A stretch of 64,000 nt of DNA from Lachnospiraceae bacterium V9D3004 (GTDB lineage: Bacteria > Bacillota > Clostridia > Lachnospirales > Lachnospiraceae). A model generated the notes under the pieces. It saw only the letters and a program-made list of their open reading frames with translations. It made no database searches and was not told where the DNA came from. Positions 8,822 through 17,587 of this stretch are shown here, in pieces. The position numbers and the translations under genes were made by a program. Position 1 is the first letter of the stretch. The number at the start of each line of letters is the position of its first letter. The DNA is taken from assembly GCA_000621985.1 (NCBI GenBank), contig JHWW01000002.1, forward strand, positions 124,001 through 188,000, given 5' to 3'.

Positions 8822-9669
8822 AAATATTGGCTGACAGCACATGCGATCTATCTACCGAACTGATTGAAAGATATGGCATAACAATTATTCCGCTTCATGT
8901 GATCATGAGAGACAGGGATTATCTTGACGGAGTTGACATTACACCTGATGAGATATATGAGATTGCGGATGCCAACAGAATGACTCCCAAAACTACTGCG
9001 CCTGATATAGGAGAGATAATGGGTATCATGGCGAAAGAGTTTGTATTTGCCGATGAACTTGTATGTTTCGGAGTGTCCTCCGAGATGTCATCAAGTGTTA
9101 ACAATATGACATTTGCGGCGGAAGAACTTGATGTCAGTGAGAAGGTATTCGTAATTGATTCAAGGAACCTGTCAACAGGTGTCGGACATCTTGTTATCAA
9201 GGCTGCCGAACTTGCTGCCGAAGGAAAGTCGGGAAAGCAGATATATGATGAGATACATGAGATCATACCGAGAGTGTCTGCAAGTTTTGTGGTTGATACC
9301 ATGACATATCTGTACCGCGGTGGAAGATGTAACGGTCTTGCCGCATTATTTGGTTCGGCACTTAAGATACATCCTATGATATATGTGGAAGACGGTAAGA
9401 TGGATGTCGGAAAAAAATATCGTGGGAAATACAGCAATATAATTCTTAATTATGCAAAAGACCGTGAAGAAGAATTAATGAACGCCGAGACAGACAGAGT
9501 ATTCATTACTCATTCGGGTTGCGACAGTGAGATTGTAAATCGGGTATATGACTATCTGACGGAACTTGATATATTTGATGAAGTGCTTATAACGAGAGCC
9601 GGCGGTGTAGTATCGTCCCACTGCGGTCCCGGTACACTGGGAGTGTTATTTATCAGAAAGAAACAGTAA
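8815..9669 (+). CDS. DegV family fatty-acid-binding protein
   Basis: A 284-residue DegV/EDD-fold protein. It opens VKILADSTCDLS, the family signature whose Ser/Thr residues hold a lipid carboxylate, and contains TTAPDIGE, DSRNLSTGVGHLV and a C-terminal HSGCDSE and HCGPGTLG. In Firmicutes such proteins (FakB) present fatty acids to the FakA kinase, and no fakA gene is present here. Start ATG 8815 follows CGGAGG. The upstream toxin fragment overlaps its first seven bases. A strong hairpin terminator follows. Confidence 0.9.
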   Translation: MVKILADSTCDLSTELIERYGITIIPLHVIMRDRDYLDGVDITPDEIYEIADANRMTPKTTAPDIGEIMGIMAKEFVFADELVCFGVSSEMSSSVNNMTFAAEELDVSEKVFVIDSRNLSTGVGHLVIKAAELAAEGKSGKQIYDEIHEIIPRVSASFVVDTMTYLYRGGRCNGLAALFGSALKIHPMIYVEDGKMDVGKKYRGKYSNIILNYAKDREEELMNAETDRVFITHSGCDSEIVNRVYDYLTELDIFDEVLITRAGGVVSSHCGPGTLGVLFIRKKQ

Positions 9670-9679
9670 TTGGCTATGA

Positions 9680-9720
9680 GGCGGACAAGACGCTAAGCGT
9701 CTTTGACCGCCAATATTTTT
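9680..9720 (+). terminator. Rho-independent terminator after degV
   Basis: Outer stem GGCGG (9680-9684) pairs with CCGCC (9707-9711), and the inner stem AAGACGC (9687-9693) pairs with GCGTCTT (9697-9703) around a TAA loop. A T-run (9716-9720) follows after CAATA. It separates degV from murF. Confidence 0.7.
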
Positions 9721-9789
9721 AGCAACCGTATAACGGAGGGGCAGAAAGTTGCAAAAAAGAATTTTAACAAAGACAGTAGGGAGGAAAGT

Positions 9790-11220
9790 ATGAAACCGGT
9801 AAGCATTAAAGATATAATAGAGAATACAAACGGAGAATTATATTACGGAAGACCTGACAATATCGATAACGTATCAATAACATCGGTAAGTTCGAATTCA
9901 AAAGAGATTGAAAAGGGAGCATTATTCATTCCGATAATCGGCGAACGAGTTGATGCTCACAAGTTTGTAAATGAAACGTTAAAGCAGGGAGCAGTTGCAG
10001 CGCTTGTATCGAAAGAGGTGGATACCAGCGGACTGACAGATGATGTATATTGTATTATAGTTGACGATACGCTTCGGGCATTTCAAAGACTTGCAGCGTG
10101 GTACAGACAAAAGTTCGATATCGCTGTAGTCGGAGTGACGGGAAGTGTGGGAAAGACTACAACAAAGGAAATGATAAGCACTGCACTCGGAGCAGAAAAA
10201 AAAGTTCTTAAGACGATCGGAAACAGAAACAGTCAGCTCGGTGTTGCATTAATGATGTTTGAACTTGAAGATGACTATGACACAGCAGTATTCGAAATGG
10301 GTATAAGCGAGCCGGGTGAGATGAAATATCTGACAGGGATCGCGGCGCCGGAGTGTGCGGTTGTGACCAACATAGGTGTGTCTCATATCGCACAGCTTGG
10401 TTCAAGAGAGAATATCAGAACAGAAAAACTTGACATTGTAAGAGGATTTTCGAAAAAAGGGACATTATATGTGTGCGGAAATGATCCAATGCTTAAAGAT
10501 ACGGCAGAAAATATGTCATATTTTTCATCTGAAGCGGCAAAAAAAATGGAGGATTCTTCAATATGTACGTTCGGAAGCGATGATAATTGTGATTATAAAG
10601 CTTATGATATTAAGACGGAAGATACGGGAATAAGCTTCTTTTACAAGGATCACCCGGTACATCTGAAAGTATTCGGTGTACATAACGTACACAATGCCAT
10701 CTCTGCGCTTTCTCTTGCAGAACATTTTAGAATCGATATCAATGCTGCGATCAAGGCTCTTGAAGAATATACTCCACTTAATATGAGAGGAGAAGTAACA
10801 GAGCATAACGGAATAACAATCATAGACGATACATACAATGCAAGTCCCGATTCCATGAGAAGCGCAATGGAAGTTCTGTGGAGCAGGGATTGCGCCGGAA
10901 GAAGATTCGCTGTTCTTGCGGACGCGTTGGAACTCGGAGAGACATCTGCCGAACTTCACAGAGAAGTGGGAAGGTATATAGCAGATGAATATAAAAAAGG
11001 AAACAGGACCGATCATCTTGTGACGGTTGGTGAGATGGCGGCATGTATTGCCGAAGAAGTAAGAAAAGAAGCAGGAGATAATATTCAGGTGATATCTTTT
11101 GATAACAGACAGGATGCAGCAGATCATCTGTTAAAGAACCTTAAGTCGGGTGATATGGTGGTGCTTAAGGGATCCAGAGGAATGAAGATGGATGAGATAG
11201 TGGATATTCTTAAAAGATAA
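9790..11220 (+). CDS. murF: UDP-MurNAc-tripeptide:D-Ala-D-Ala ligase MurF
   Basis: Mur ligase that adds D-Ala-D-Ala to complete the peptidoglycan pentapeptide precursor in the cytoplasm. The N-terminal MurF domain (SIKDIIENTNGELYYG) is followed by the ATP site GVTGSVGKTTTKEM, TIGNRNSQLG, EMGIS and NPDS-type DDTYNASPDSM. At 476 residues the length is normal. The start at 9790 follows AGGGAGGA (9777-9784). An in-frame ATG at 9703 lies inside the preceding terminator hairpin and is unlikely. priA follows 31 bases later. Confidence 0.95.
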   Translation: MKPVSIKDIIENTNGELYYGRPDNIDNVSITSVSSNSKEIEKGALFIPIIGERVDAHKFVNETLKQGAVAALVSKEVDTSGLTDDVYCIIVDDTLRAFQRLAAWYRQKFDIAVVGVTGSVGKTTTKEMISTALGAEKKVLKTIGNRNSQLGVALMMFELEDDYDTAVFEMGISEPGEMKYLTGIAAPECAVVTNIGVSHIAQLGSRENIRTEKLDIVRGFSKKGTLYVCGNDPMLKDTAENMSYFSSEAAKKMEDSSICTFGSDDNCDYKAYDIKTEDTGISFFYKDHPVHLKVFGVHNVHNAISALSLAEHFRIDINAAIKALEEYTPLNMRGEVTEHNGITIIDDTYNASPDSMRSAMEVLWSRDCAGRRFAVLADALELGETSAELHREVGRYIADEYKKGNRTDHLVTVGEMAACIAEEVRKEAGDNIQVISFDNRQDAADHLLKNLKSGDMVVLKGSRGMKMDEIVDILKR

Positions 11221-11251
11221 GAATCAAACCAATGTTTCAGGGGTGAGATAA

Positions 11252-13555
11252 ACGAAAAAATTATATGCTGATGTCATAGTTGACATATCAATAGAAAATC
11301 TTGACAAACCGTATCAGTACAGGATACCGGATGGATTTGAGGAGCGCATAAGCGTGGGAACTCCGGTTATGATCCCTTTCGGAAGGGGCAACAGACTGAT
11401 AAAAGGTTATGTTATCGGAGTATCCGATGTTCCGAAGTGGGATCCGGGTAAGATAAAATGCATAGCTTCGATCGAAAAAAAAGGAATAACAACATCCGAA
11501 CAGTTATTGCAGCTTGCATATTGGATGAAGGAAAAATACGGTTCAACATTTAACGAGGCAATAAAGACTGTAATGCCTGTAAAAATGAAGGTCAAAGCAG
11601 TTGAAAACAGATACATAATCCTTGCCATGGAAAAAGAAAAAGCAAGAGCCGTGCTTAATGAATATTCCATGAAAAAAAATGCTGCCGCAAGAGTGAGGCT
11701 TCTTACAGATGTGATAGAGAAAGAATGCGTGGAATTCGGCGATGTAAAAAAACGACTGAACATCTCTATGCAGACCGTAAACAGTCTTGTGTCAGACGGT
11801 GTTGTAAAGCTTCAGAATGAGAGAATATACCGTAACCCCGGAGAACTTGACGAAAATGGCGGATATATCAGAACGCAAAAAAATATCGGGGCATTAAATG
11901 CCGAACAGCAGAACATTTCCGATTCCATAATTAGAAGATGGAATAACGGTGACATGAGAACGGGGCTTATATACGGAGTGACCGGAAGCGGAAAAACAGA
12001 AGTCTATATGTCCGTGATCGATAATGTCATAGACGCGGGCAGACAGGTGATCATGCTGATACCCGAGATCGCACTCACATACCAGACAGTAAACCGGTTC
12101 TATAACCGATACGGTGACAGGGTATCTATACTTAATTCAAGAATGTCGGCCGGAGAAAGATACGATCAGTACGAACGTGCAAAAAAAGGTCTGATAGATA
12201 TAATCATCGGACCGAGATCGGCTTTGTTCGTACCATTTGAAAAACTGGGGCTGATCGTTGTCGATGAAGAACATGAAGACAGTTACAAGAGCGAAAAACC
12301 ACCAAAATATCACGCAAGGGAAGTGGCCGAAAAAAGAGCGCTTCTTGCTGATGCGATGGTGATCCTCGGTTCTGCCACACCATCGCTCGAAAGTTATTAC
12401 AGAAGCGAACTTCCGGACGATCACAGTGATAAGATCATCCGTTACGAACTTCATAACAGGGCGATGAACAATACGCTTCCGATCGTATCTGTTGTGGATC
12501 TAAGAGAAGAATTCAAGGCAAAAAATTATTCGATAATAAGCAGAGAATTACGTGACAGGATCACGGGCTGTCTCGAAAAAAATGAGCAGATAATATTGTT
12601 CTTAAACAGGCGCGGTTATCAGGGATTCGTATCGTGCAGAAGTTGTGGAACGGTAATAAAATGTCCCCATTGTGACGTGTCACTCACTATTCATAATCAA
12701 GGAAAAAACGATCAGAAAATGATGTGCCATTATTGCGGTTATGAGCAGGAACCGGTAAAATCGTGTCCCGAATGCGGATCACCTTACATAGGAGGATTCA
12801 GAATGGGAACCCAGAAAGCCGAAGAAATGATAGCTAAGGAATTCCCCGGGATAAGGATTCTTCGAATGGATGCTGATACAACTACGGGAAAAGAAGGACA
12901 CAGCAGCATACTTGACAGATTTGCGAGGCATGAAGCAGATCTGCTCATCGGAACCCAGATGGTAGTAAAAGGACATGATTTTCCTGCCGTTACACTTGTT
13001 GGAATACTTGCAGCTGACATGTCACTTAATGTCAACGAATTCCGCGCTTTTGAAAAAACGTTCCAATTGATAGTTCAGGCAGCCGGTCGCGCAGGAAGAG
13101 GAGACAGACAGGGACACGTTGTTATTCAGACATATCAGCCCGATAATTATGCGATAACAATGTCGGCTTCCCAGGATTATGATAGTTTTTATGAGAAAGA
13201 GATATTGTACAGGAGGCTTATGCATTATCCTCCGTGTTCATATATGATGACGGTTTTTATATCGGCAGGTGACGATGAAACCGCGGGATATGCAGCAAAA
13301 AAGGCTGCGGCGATATCAGAGAGGCTTATAGGATCCGTGAGCGGAAATGACATTAAAGAGATCAACATGAAAGGAACCGTCATGAACGGACCCGCACCGC
13401 ATTCTATATGGAAATTAAATGACCGATACAGATATGTGATATATTACAAAAGTGCTTATTTGCAGTCACTTGTGAAAATCCGTGAACAGATTGAAGACGG
13501 ATTAAGAGAGGAATGTGAAGAGAAAGATTGTATTGTTGATTTTGACATGCAATAA
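11252..13555 (+). CDS. priA: Primosomal replication restart helicase PriA, apparent ACG start
   Basis: PriA unwinds forked DNA and reloads the replisome. The conserved N-terminus (KKLYADVIVDIS) can be read only if translation begins at ACG 11252, directly after AGGGGTGAG and preceded in frame by TAA (11249-11251). The next ordinary start, GTG 11354, would remove about 34 residues of the DNA-binding domain. Further along are GVTGSGKTEVYM (Walker A), VDEEHEDSYK (DEAH-like), eight zinc-ligand Cys between about 12640 and 12780 (CRSC, CPHC, CHYC, CPEC) and QAAGRAGRG. The 767-residue length fits the family. Confidence 0.9.
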   Translation, partial: TKKLYADVIVDISIENLDKPYQYRIPDGFEERISVGTPVMIPFGRGNRLIKGYVIGVSDVPKWDPGKIKCIASIEKKGITTSEQLLQLAYWMKEKYGSTFNEAIKTVMPVKMKVKAVENRYIILAMEKEKARAVLNEYSMKKNAAARVRLLTDVIEKECVEFGDVKKRLNISMQTVNSLVSDGVVKLQNERIYRNPGELDENGGYIRTQKNIGALNAEQQNISDSIIRRWNNGDMRTGLIYGVTGSGKTEVYMSVIDNVIDAGRQVIMLIPEIALTYQTVNRFYNRYGDRVSILNSRMSAGERYDQYERAKKGLIDIIIGPRSALFVPFEKLGLIVVDEEHEDSYKSEKPPKYHAREVAEKRALLADAMVILGSATPSLESYYRSELPDDHSDKIIRYELHNRAMNNTLPIVSVVDLREEFKAKNYSIISRELRDRITGCLEKNEQIILFLNRRGYQGFVSCRSCGTVIKCPHCDVSLTIHNQGKNDQKMMCHYCGYEQEPVKSCPECGSPYIGGFRMGTQKAEEMIAKEFPGIRILRMDADTTTGKEGHSSILDRFARHEADLLIGTQMVVKGHDFPAVTLVGILAADMSLNVNEFRAFEKTFQLIVQAAGRAGRGDRQGHVVIQTYQPDNYAITMSASQDYDSFYEKEILYRRLMHYPPCSYMMTVFISAGDDETAGYAAKKAAAISERLIGSVSGNDIKEINMKGTVMNGPAPHSIWKLNDRYRYVIYYKSAYLQSLVKIREQIEDGLREECEEKDCIVDFDMQ

Positions 13556-13585
13556 CTGAAAACTCATGTGATGAGCATTTCAGTT
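13554..13585 (+). terminator. Strong hairpin at the priA 3' end, no clear T-run
   Basis: AACTGAAA (13554-13561) pairs with TTTCAGTT (13578-13585), and CTCAT (13563-13567) pairs with ATGAG (13571-13575) around GTG. It overlaps the priA stop codon. The absence of a T-tract makes intrinsic termination uncertain; mRNA 3'-end protection is an alternative. Confidence 0.4.
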
Positions 13586-13623
13586 ACTATTCATGTATTG
13601 CAGAATAATACGCGGGTGATTGT

Positions 13624-13652
13624 TTGACAAGTATCGGTTATTGATATAAAAT
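13624..13652 (+). promoter_or_regulatory. Near-consensus sigma-A promoter of the def-fmt cluster
   Basis: TTGACA (13624-13629), a 17-base spacer and TAAAAT (13647-13652) form one of the best promoters in the window, 101 bases upstream of def. It probably drives the long run def-fmt-YugP-rsmB-rlmN-prpC-prkC-rsgA-rpe, in which no other convincing promoter was seen. Confidence 0.7.
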
Positions 13653-13664
13653 AATTAACTGTTC

Positions 13665-13682
13665 ATTGTTTCATGAAACAAT
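13665..13682. promoter_or_regulatory. 18-bp perfect palindrome, candidate operator upstream of def
   Basis: ATTGTTTCATGAAACAAT is a perfect palindrome starting 13 bases after the -10 hexamer, so it covers the likely early transcribed region. Its half CATTGTTTCATG (13664-13675) is repeated directly at 13701-13712. A dimeric repressor site is inferred; no matching regulator is encoded nearby. It does not match the CIRCE, CtsR or Fur sites I know. Confidence 0.45.
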
Positions 13683-13752
13683 ATGAGAAGTCGGAATTTT
13701 CATTGTTTCATGGTGCCTAATGATTGGAATAAATATGCATGGAGGTCCTATA

Positions 13753-14259
13753 ATGGCTATTAGAAATATCAGAACCCGTGGAGATGAAGTTCTTAACAAG
13801 ACATCAAAACCGGTTGAAAAAATGACGCACAGAATAAAAACACTTATAAATGACATGTTAGATACAATGTACGATGCCCAGGGTGTCGGACTTGCGGCCC
13901 CACAGGTCGGAGTTCTCAGAAGAGTGGTCGTTATCGATGTGAGCGAAGAAGCAGACAGTCCGATAATAATGATCAATCCTAAGATTCTTGAGACTGACGG
14001 TGAACAGCGCGGTTCGGAAGGATGCCTTTCGATACCGGGGAAGGTCGGTATCGTAACAAGGCCGCAATATGTTAAGGCAGAGGCTCTTAATGAAGATATG
14101 GAACGTTTTGAGATAGAAGGAAGAGACCTTCTTGCAAGAGCGATAGTTCATGAGATAGAACATCTTGACGGTCATCTATATGTGGAAAAAGCAGAGGACG
14201 GAAAGCTCTACAATGTAGATGAATTCAATGAAGAAGATCACGAACAGGAAAGTGAGTGA
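13753..14259 (+). CDS. def: Peptide deformylase
   Basis: Removes the N-formyl group from nascent proteins using a ferrous or zinc ion. All three family motifs are present: GVGLAAPQVG, EGCLSIPG (metal-ligand Cys) and HEIEHLDGHL (HExxH). At 168 residues it resembles the shorter deformylases. The start at 13753 follows GGAGG (13741-13745). An upstream in-frame ATG at 13720 would place the ribosome binding site inside the gene. It pairs functionally with the next gene, fmt, which adds the formyl group to initiator tRNA. Confidence 0.95.
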   Translation: MAIRNIRTRGDEVLNKTSKPVEKMTHRIKTLINDMLDTMYDAQGVGLAAPQVGVLRRVVVIDVSEEADSPIIMINPKILETDGEQRGSEGCLSIPGKVGIVTRPQYVKAEALNEDMERFEIEGRDLLARAIVHEIEHLDGHLYVEKAEDGKLYNVDEFNEEDHEQESE

Positions 14260-14288
14260 TCATAACCGGCGATACGGGAGGATGGCAT

Positions 14289-15230
14289 ATGAGAGTTATA
14301 TACATGGGAACACCTGATTTTTCAGTTCCGGCACTTCAGGATATAATAGATGCCGGACACGAAGTGGTGATGGTTGTTACACAGCCCGACAAGCCGAAAG
14401 GCCGTGGTGGAAAAGTTCAATATACACCGGTTAAAGAAAAAGCTCTTGAACATGGTATTGAAGTGTTTCAACCGGTAAAGATCAGGGATGAAGAGAACGT
14501 CAGAGTATTAAAAAATGCTGCTCCTGATATTATAGTTGTGGCAGCGTTCGGACAGATACTTTCAAAAGAGATATTAGAATTGCCAAAATATGGTTGCGTG
14601 AATATACATGCCTCACTTCTTCCGAGATGGAGAGGAGCCGCGCCTATTCAGAGCGCAGTCATTGAAAATGATGACTGCTCAGGTATCACTATAATGCAGA
14701 TGGATGAAGGTCTTGATACCGGTGATATATTAATAAGTGAAGAGATTAAGCTTGATACGAAAGAAACAGGAGGAAGTCTTCACGACAGATTATCGATACT
14801 TGGCGGCAAATTGATCGTTAAATGTCTCGCTTTAATGGAAGATGATAAAATATCGCCTGTTCCGCAGGGAGAAGATTTTACTTATGCAAAAAAACTTGAC
14901 AAGAAAATGGGACTTATAGATTTTGGGGAGTCCGCAAAAACTATCGAATGTCTTGTCAGGGGGCTTGATCCATGGCCAAGCGCATATACATTTTATAACG
15001 GAAAGATGCTTAAGATATGGAAAGCACGAGTTGAGAACGAAACAGAAAAATGTATTGAAAATGACGCACCGGGAACGATAGTTAACATTACTGAAAATGA
15101 TATATATATCAGCACAGGCAATGCATATCTCGTTATAGAAGAATTGCAGCCGGAAGGAAAAAAGAGAATGAAAGCTGCCGATTATCTCAGAGGAAGCAGA
15201 ATGACTTGCGGCGAGGTTCTTGGAAACTGA
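14289..15230 (+). CDS. fmt: Methionyl-tRNA formyltransferase
   Basis: Formylates Met-tRNA(fMet) from 10-formyl-tetrahydrofolate. It begins MRVIYMGTPDFSVPAL, typical of the family, and has the active-site segment NIHASLLPRWRGAAPIQ with catalytic Asn and His, plus GITIMQMDEGLDTGD. The length of 313 residues is normal, including the C-terminal OB-like domain. Start 14289 follows GGGAGG (14277-14282). The earlier ATG at 14256 overlaps the end of def and has no ribosome binding site. Second gene of the def cluster. Confidence 0.95.
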   Translation: MRVIYMGTPDFSVPALQDIIDAGHEVVMVVTQPDKPKGRGGKVQYTPVKEKALEHGIEVFQPVKIRDEENVRVLKNAAPDIIVVAAFGQILSKEILELPKYGCVNIHASLLPRWRGAAPIQSAVIENDDCSGITIMQMDEGLDTGDILISEEIKLDTKETGGSLHDRLSILGGKLIVKCLALMEDDKISPVPQGEDFTYAKKLDKKMGLIDFGESAKTIECLVRGLDPWPSAYTFYNGKMLKIWKARVENETEKCIENDAPGTIVNITENDIYISTGNAYLVIEELQPEGKKRMKAADYLRGSRMTCGEVLGN

Positions 15231-15270
15231 GCCCTGAGCATTAAAATATGACCGTTCGCTGATCGCTATT

Positions 15271-15360
15271 ATGCTTTATTTCGCCTTTGATTCATTTTTT
15301 GCGTCAGTGATCGCCGGTTTCATACCTTATAAGGAATGGATCATCATCATTGTATTGTAA
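15271..15360 (+). CDS. Possible 29-residue hydrophobic small protein, or gene remnant
   Basis: Between fmt and the YugP-like gene a frame from ATG 15271 encodes a mostly hydrophobic peptide (MLYFAFDSFFASVIAGF, then a KEW and an IIIIVL tail) ending at TAA 15358-15360. The same frame stays open upstream to TGA 15235-15237 without a start codon, and no clear ribosome binding site precedes 15271. It may therefore be the C-terminal end of a lost membrane protein. No family recognised. Confidence 0.2.
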   Translation: MLYFAFDSFFASVIAGFIPYKEWIIIIVL

Positions 15361-15393
15361 ATTGTAACTGTTCAGGTAATTGGAGGTGTGCCT

Positions 15394-16158
15394 ATGCTTT
15401 TGGTAACATTATCGGCAGGAAAAGCCGTTAATCATTTTTTCGGCGGCTATGGAATGGGTCTCGGACGTTACGGTATGTATTTTGATCCGACATATATACT
15501 TGTACTTATCGGCGTGGTTATCTCACTTGCCGCTTCGGCAAAGGTTCGAACCACATTTTCAAGATATCAGAGAGAAATGGCCAGATGCTCCCTTACGGGT
15601 GCACAGGTGGCCGAAAGACTGTTACATGCAAACGGGATCTATGACGTGCAGATAGCACATGTTAACGGTAATCTGTCAGATCATTACGATCCGTCAAAAA
15701 AAGTGCTGAGATTATCGGATTCGGTATATAACAGCAGATCAATATCAGCAGTATCGGTTGCGGCTCATGAGGTAGGACACTGTATCCAACATGCAAGAGG
15801 ATATGTGCCGCTTTCACTTCGGACATCGCTTGTTCCGGTAGCCAATATCGGCTCTACGCTGTCATGGGTTTTTATTATCGCAGGTCTTTTTTTCAGCAGT
15901 ATGTATTTTCTTGTGACTGTTGGAATTGTTCTGTTTTCGCTTGCAGTATTGTTCCAGATAGTAACTCTTCCCGTGGAATTCAATGCATCGCACAGAGCGC
16001 TTGCGGAACTTGAAAGAAACGGGATACTTGCTTCTGATGAGATAAAAAAAGGTAAAAAGGTACTTAGTGCGGCAGCGCTCACATATGTGGCAGCGGCAGC
16101 AGCAGCGATTCTTCAGTTATTAAGATTATTGCTTTTATACGGCAGGAGACGCAACTGA
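15394..16158 (+). CDS. YugP-like membrane zinc metallopeptidase
   Basis: A 254-residue integral membrane protein of the neutral zinc metallopeptidase family found in this position in many Clostridia. A hydrophobic helix near residues 25-45 precedes the soluble zinc-binding motif AAHEVGHCIQ (HExxH at about 125). Two or three further helices (about 150-195) and an Ala-rich C-terminal helix follow. The start at 15394 gives GGAGG (15382-15386) seven bases spacing; GTG 15388 would be too close. Its substrate is not established. It sits between fmt and rsmB. Confidence 0.85.
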   Translation: MLLVTLSAGKAVNHFFGGYGMGLGRYGMYFDPTYILVLIGVVISLAASAKVRTTFSRYQREMARCSLTGAQVAERLLHANGIYDVQIAHVNGNLSDHYDPSKKVLRLSDSVYNSRSISAVSVAAHEVGHCIQHARGYVPLSLRTSLVPVANIGSTLSWVFIIAGLFFSSMYFLVTVGIVLFSLAVLFQIVTLPVEFNASHRALAELERNGILASDEIKKGKKVLSAAALTYVAAAAAAILQLLRLLLLYGRRRN

Positions 16159-16171
16159 GAAAGGTGATATC

Positions 16172-17587
16172 ATGTCAGATAATATCAGGGAATTATGCCT
16201 GGATATATTGGTTAAAGTACTAGGCGAGAATGTTCGTCTTGATACCGCACTCCATGAATGTATGAATAAGAAGCCCGGTCTTAAAAGAGAGGAACGGGCT
16301 TTTCTTTCTATGCTTTCAACCGGGACTGTCGAAAGATGTATAGAGCTCGATCACATTATCAATAATTATTCGAACAAACCCGTTAATAAGCAGAAACCTG
16401 TTATAAGGGCAATTCTCAGAATGTCGGTATATCAGATAAAATATATGGACAGCGTTCCGGATTCGGCAGCTGTTAATGAAGCTGTAAAGCTTGCAATAAA
16501 AAAAGGATACAAAGGTCTGAAGGGATTCGTAAACGGAATCTTAAGGAATATTGCAAGGAATATTGAAGACATAACATATCCGGATAAAAAAGATATTGTA
16601 AAATATCTGTCGGTACGTTATTCCGTTCCCGAATGGATCGTAAGTCATTTCTTAAGTGAAATGCCTTACGAAGACACGGAAAAAACATTTGAGTATTTTC
16701 TTGATAATAAAGACGTAGTGATCAGATTTGTAAGAAATGAAAAAATACACAGGGATGAATATGAAAAAAGCGGAATAAAATGTGAATCCGGTCACATATT
16801 TGATAAAGCATTACGTCTGAAAAATCCCGGAAGGATCGATATGCTGTCAGGATATGATAATGGGGATTTTGTTGTTCAGGACGAAAGCTCCATGATACCG
16901 GGACACATAGCTTCCTCATATATAAAATATAAAAAAGATATATACAAAAAAAAGCCCGCAAAAGTTTTGGATATGTGTGCGGCGCCCGGCGGAAAGACAA
17001 TGCATGTGGCTTCGGAAGCGGGAAGTCTTGTAAAGGTGGATGCCTGTGATATATCAGAATATAAGACCGGTAAGATTGCCGTCAATGCAGTAAGATTAAA
17101 ACTCGATAATGTTAATGTGGCTGTTAATGACGCACTGTGTTTTGACGGTTCAAAAGAAGGTCTTTATGATGTTGTCATTGCAGATCTTCCATGTTCCGGA
17201 CTTGGCGTTATAGCGACAAAACCGGATATAAAATATAACATAAAGGAAAACACACTTGCAGAGCTTGCAGACATACAGAAAAATATGCTTGATAATGCTG
17301 CAAAATATGTTCGCCCGGGCGGTATTCTCATATACAGTACGTGTACGACAGATCGTATGGAGAATGAACAAAATGCGGCATTTTTTTCGGATAAATATCC
17401 CGAGTATTCGGTGGTGAGTGCAGAGAAAATATGCGGAGATGATTTCCCGGAAAAACTGAAAAAATCTCTGACAAAAGAAGGTTATATCAGAGTGGTCCCG
17501 GGGGTAACCGGATCGGATGGGTTTTTTGTGGCGGTATTTTTGAAGGATGTAAATGTCGCAGAGAGGGGGCGGCAGAATGGAGATTGA
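16172..17587 (+). CDS. rsmB: 16S rRNA (cytosine-967-C5)-methyltransferase RsmB
   Basis: Methylates C967 of 16S rRNA using S-adenosylmethionine. The N-terminal NusB-like RNA-binding domain (residues about 1-140, with VNEAVKLAIKKGYKGLKGFVNGILR-type helices) is followed by a Rossmann methyltransferase domain. That domain has the SAM motif LDMCAAPGGKT, the proline-cysteine motif DLPCSG (about 340) and the catalytic Cys in YSTCT (about 389). The 471-residue length is usual. The stop overlaps the rlmN start by 11 bases, so translation is probably coupled. Confidence 0.93.
   Translation: MSDNIRELCLDILVKVLGENVRLDTALHECMNKKPGLKREERAFLSMLSTGTVERCIELDHIINNYSNKPVNKQKPVIRAILRMSVYQIKYMDSVPDSAAVNEAVKLAIKKGYKGLKGFVNGILRNIARNIEDITYPDKKDIVKYLSVRYSVPEWIVSHFLSEMPYEDTEKTFEYFLDNKDVVIRFVRNEKIHRDEYEKSGIKCESGHIFDKALRLKNPGRIDMLSGYDNGDFVVQDESSMIPGHIASSYIKYKKDIYKKKPAKVLDMCAAPGGKTMHVASEAGSLVKVDACDISEYKTGKIAVNAVRLKLDNVNVAVNDALCFDGSKEGLYDVVIADLPCSGLGVIATKPDIKYNIKENTLAELADIQKNMLDNAAKYVRPGGILIYSTCTTDRMENEQNAAFFSDKYPEYSVVSAEKICGDDFPEKLKKSLTKEGYIRVVPGVTGSDGFFVAVFLKDVNVAERGRQNGD

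Noticed and set aside
8919-9437. 172-codon open frame on the minus strand inside degV
   Set aside because: It lies fully within a clear DegV gene, has no ribosome binding site, and its Ser-rich translation is what antisense of this codon usage gives.
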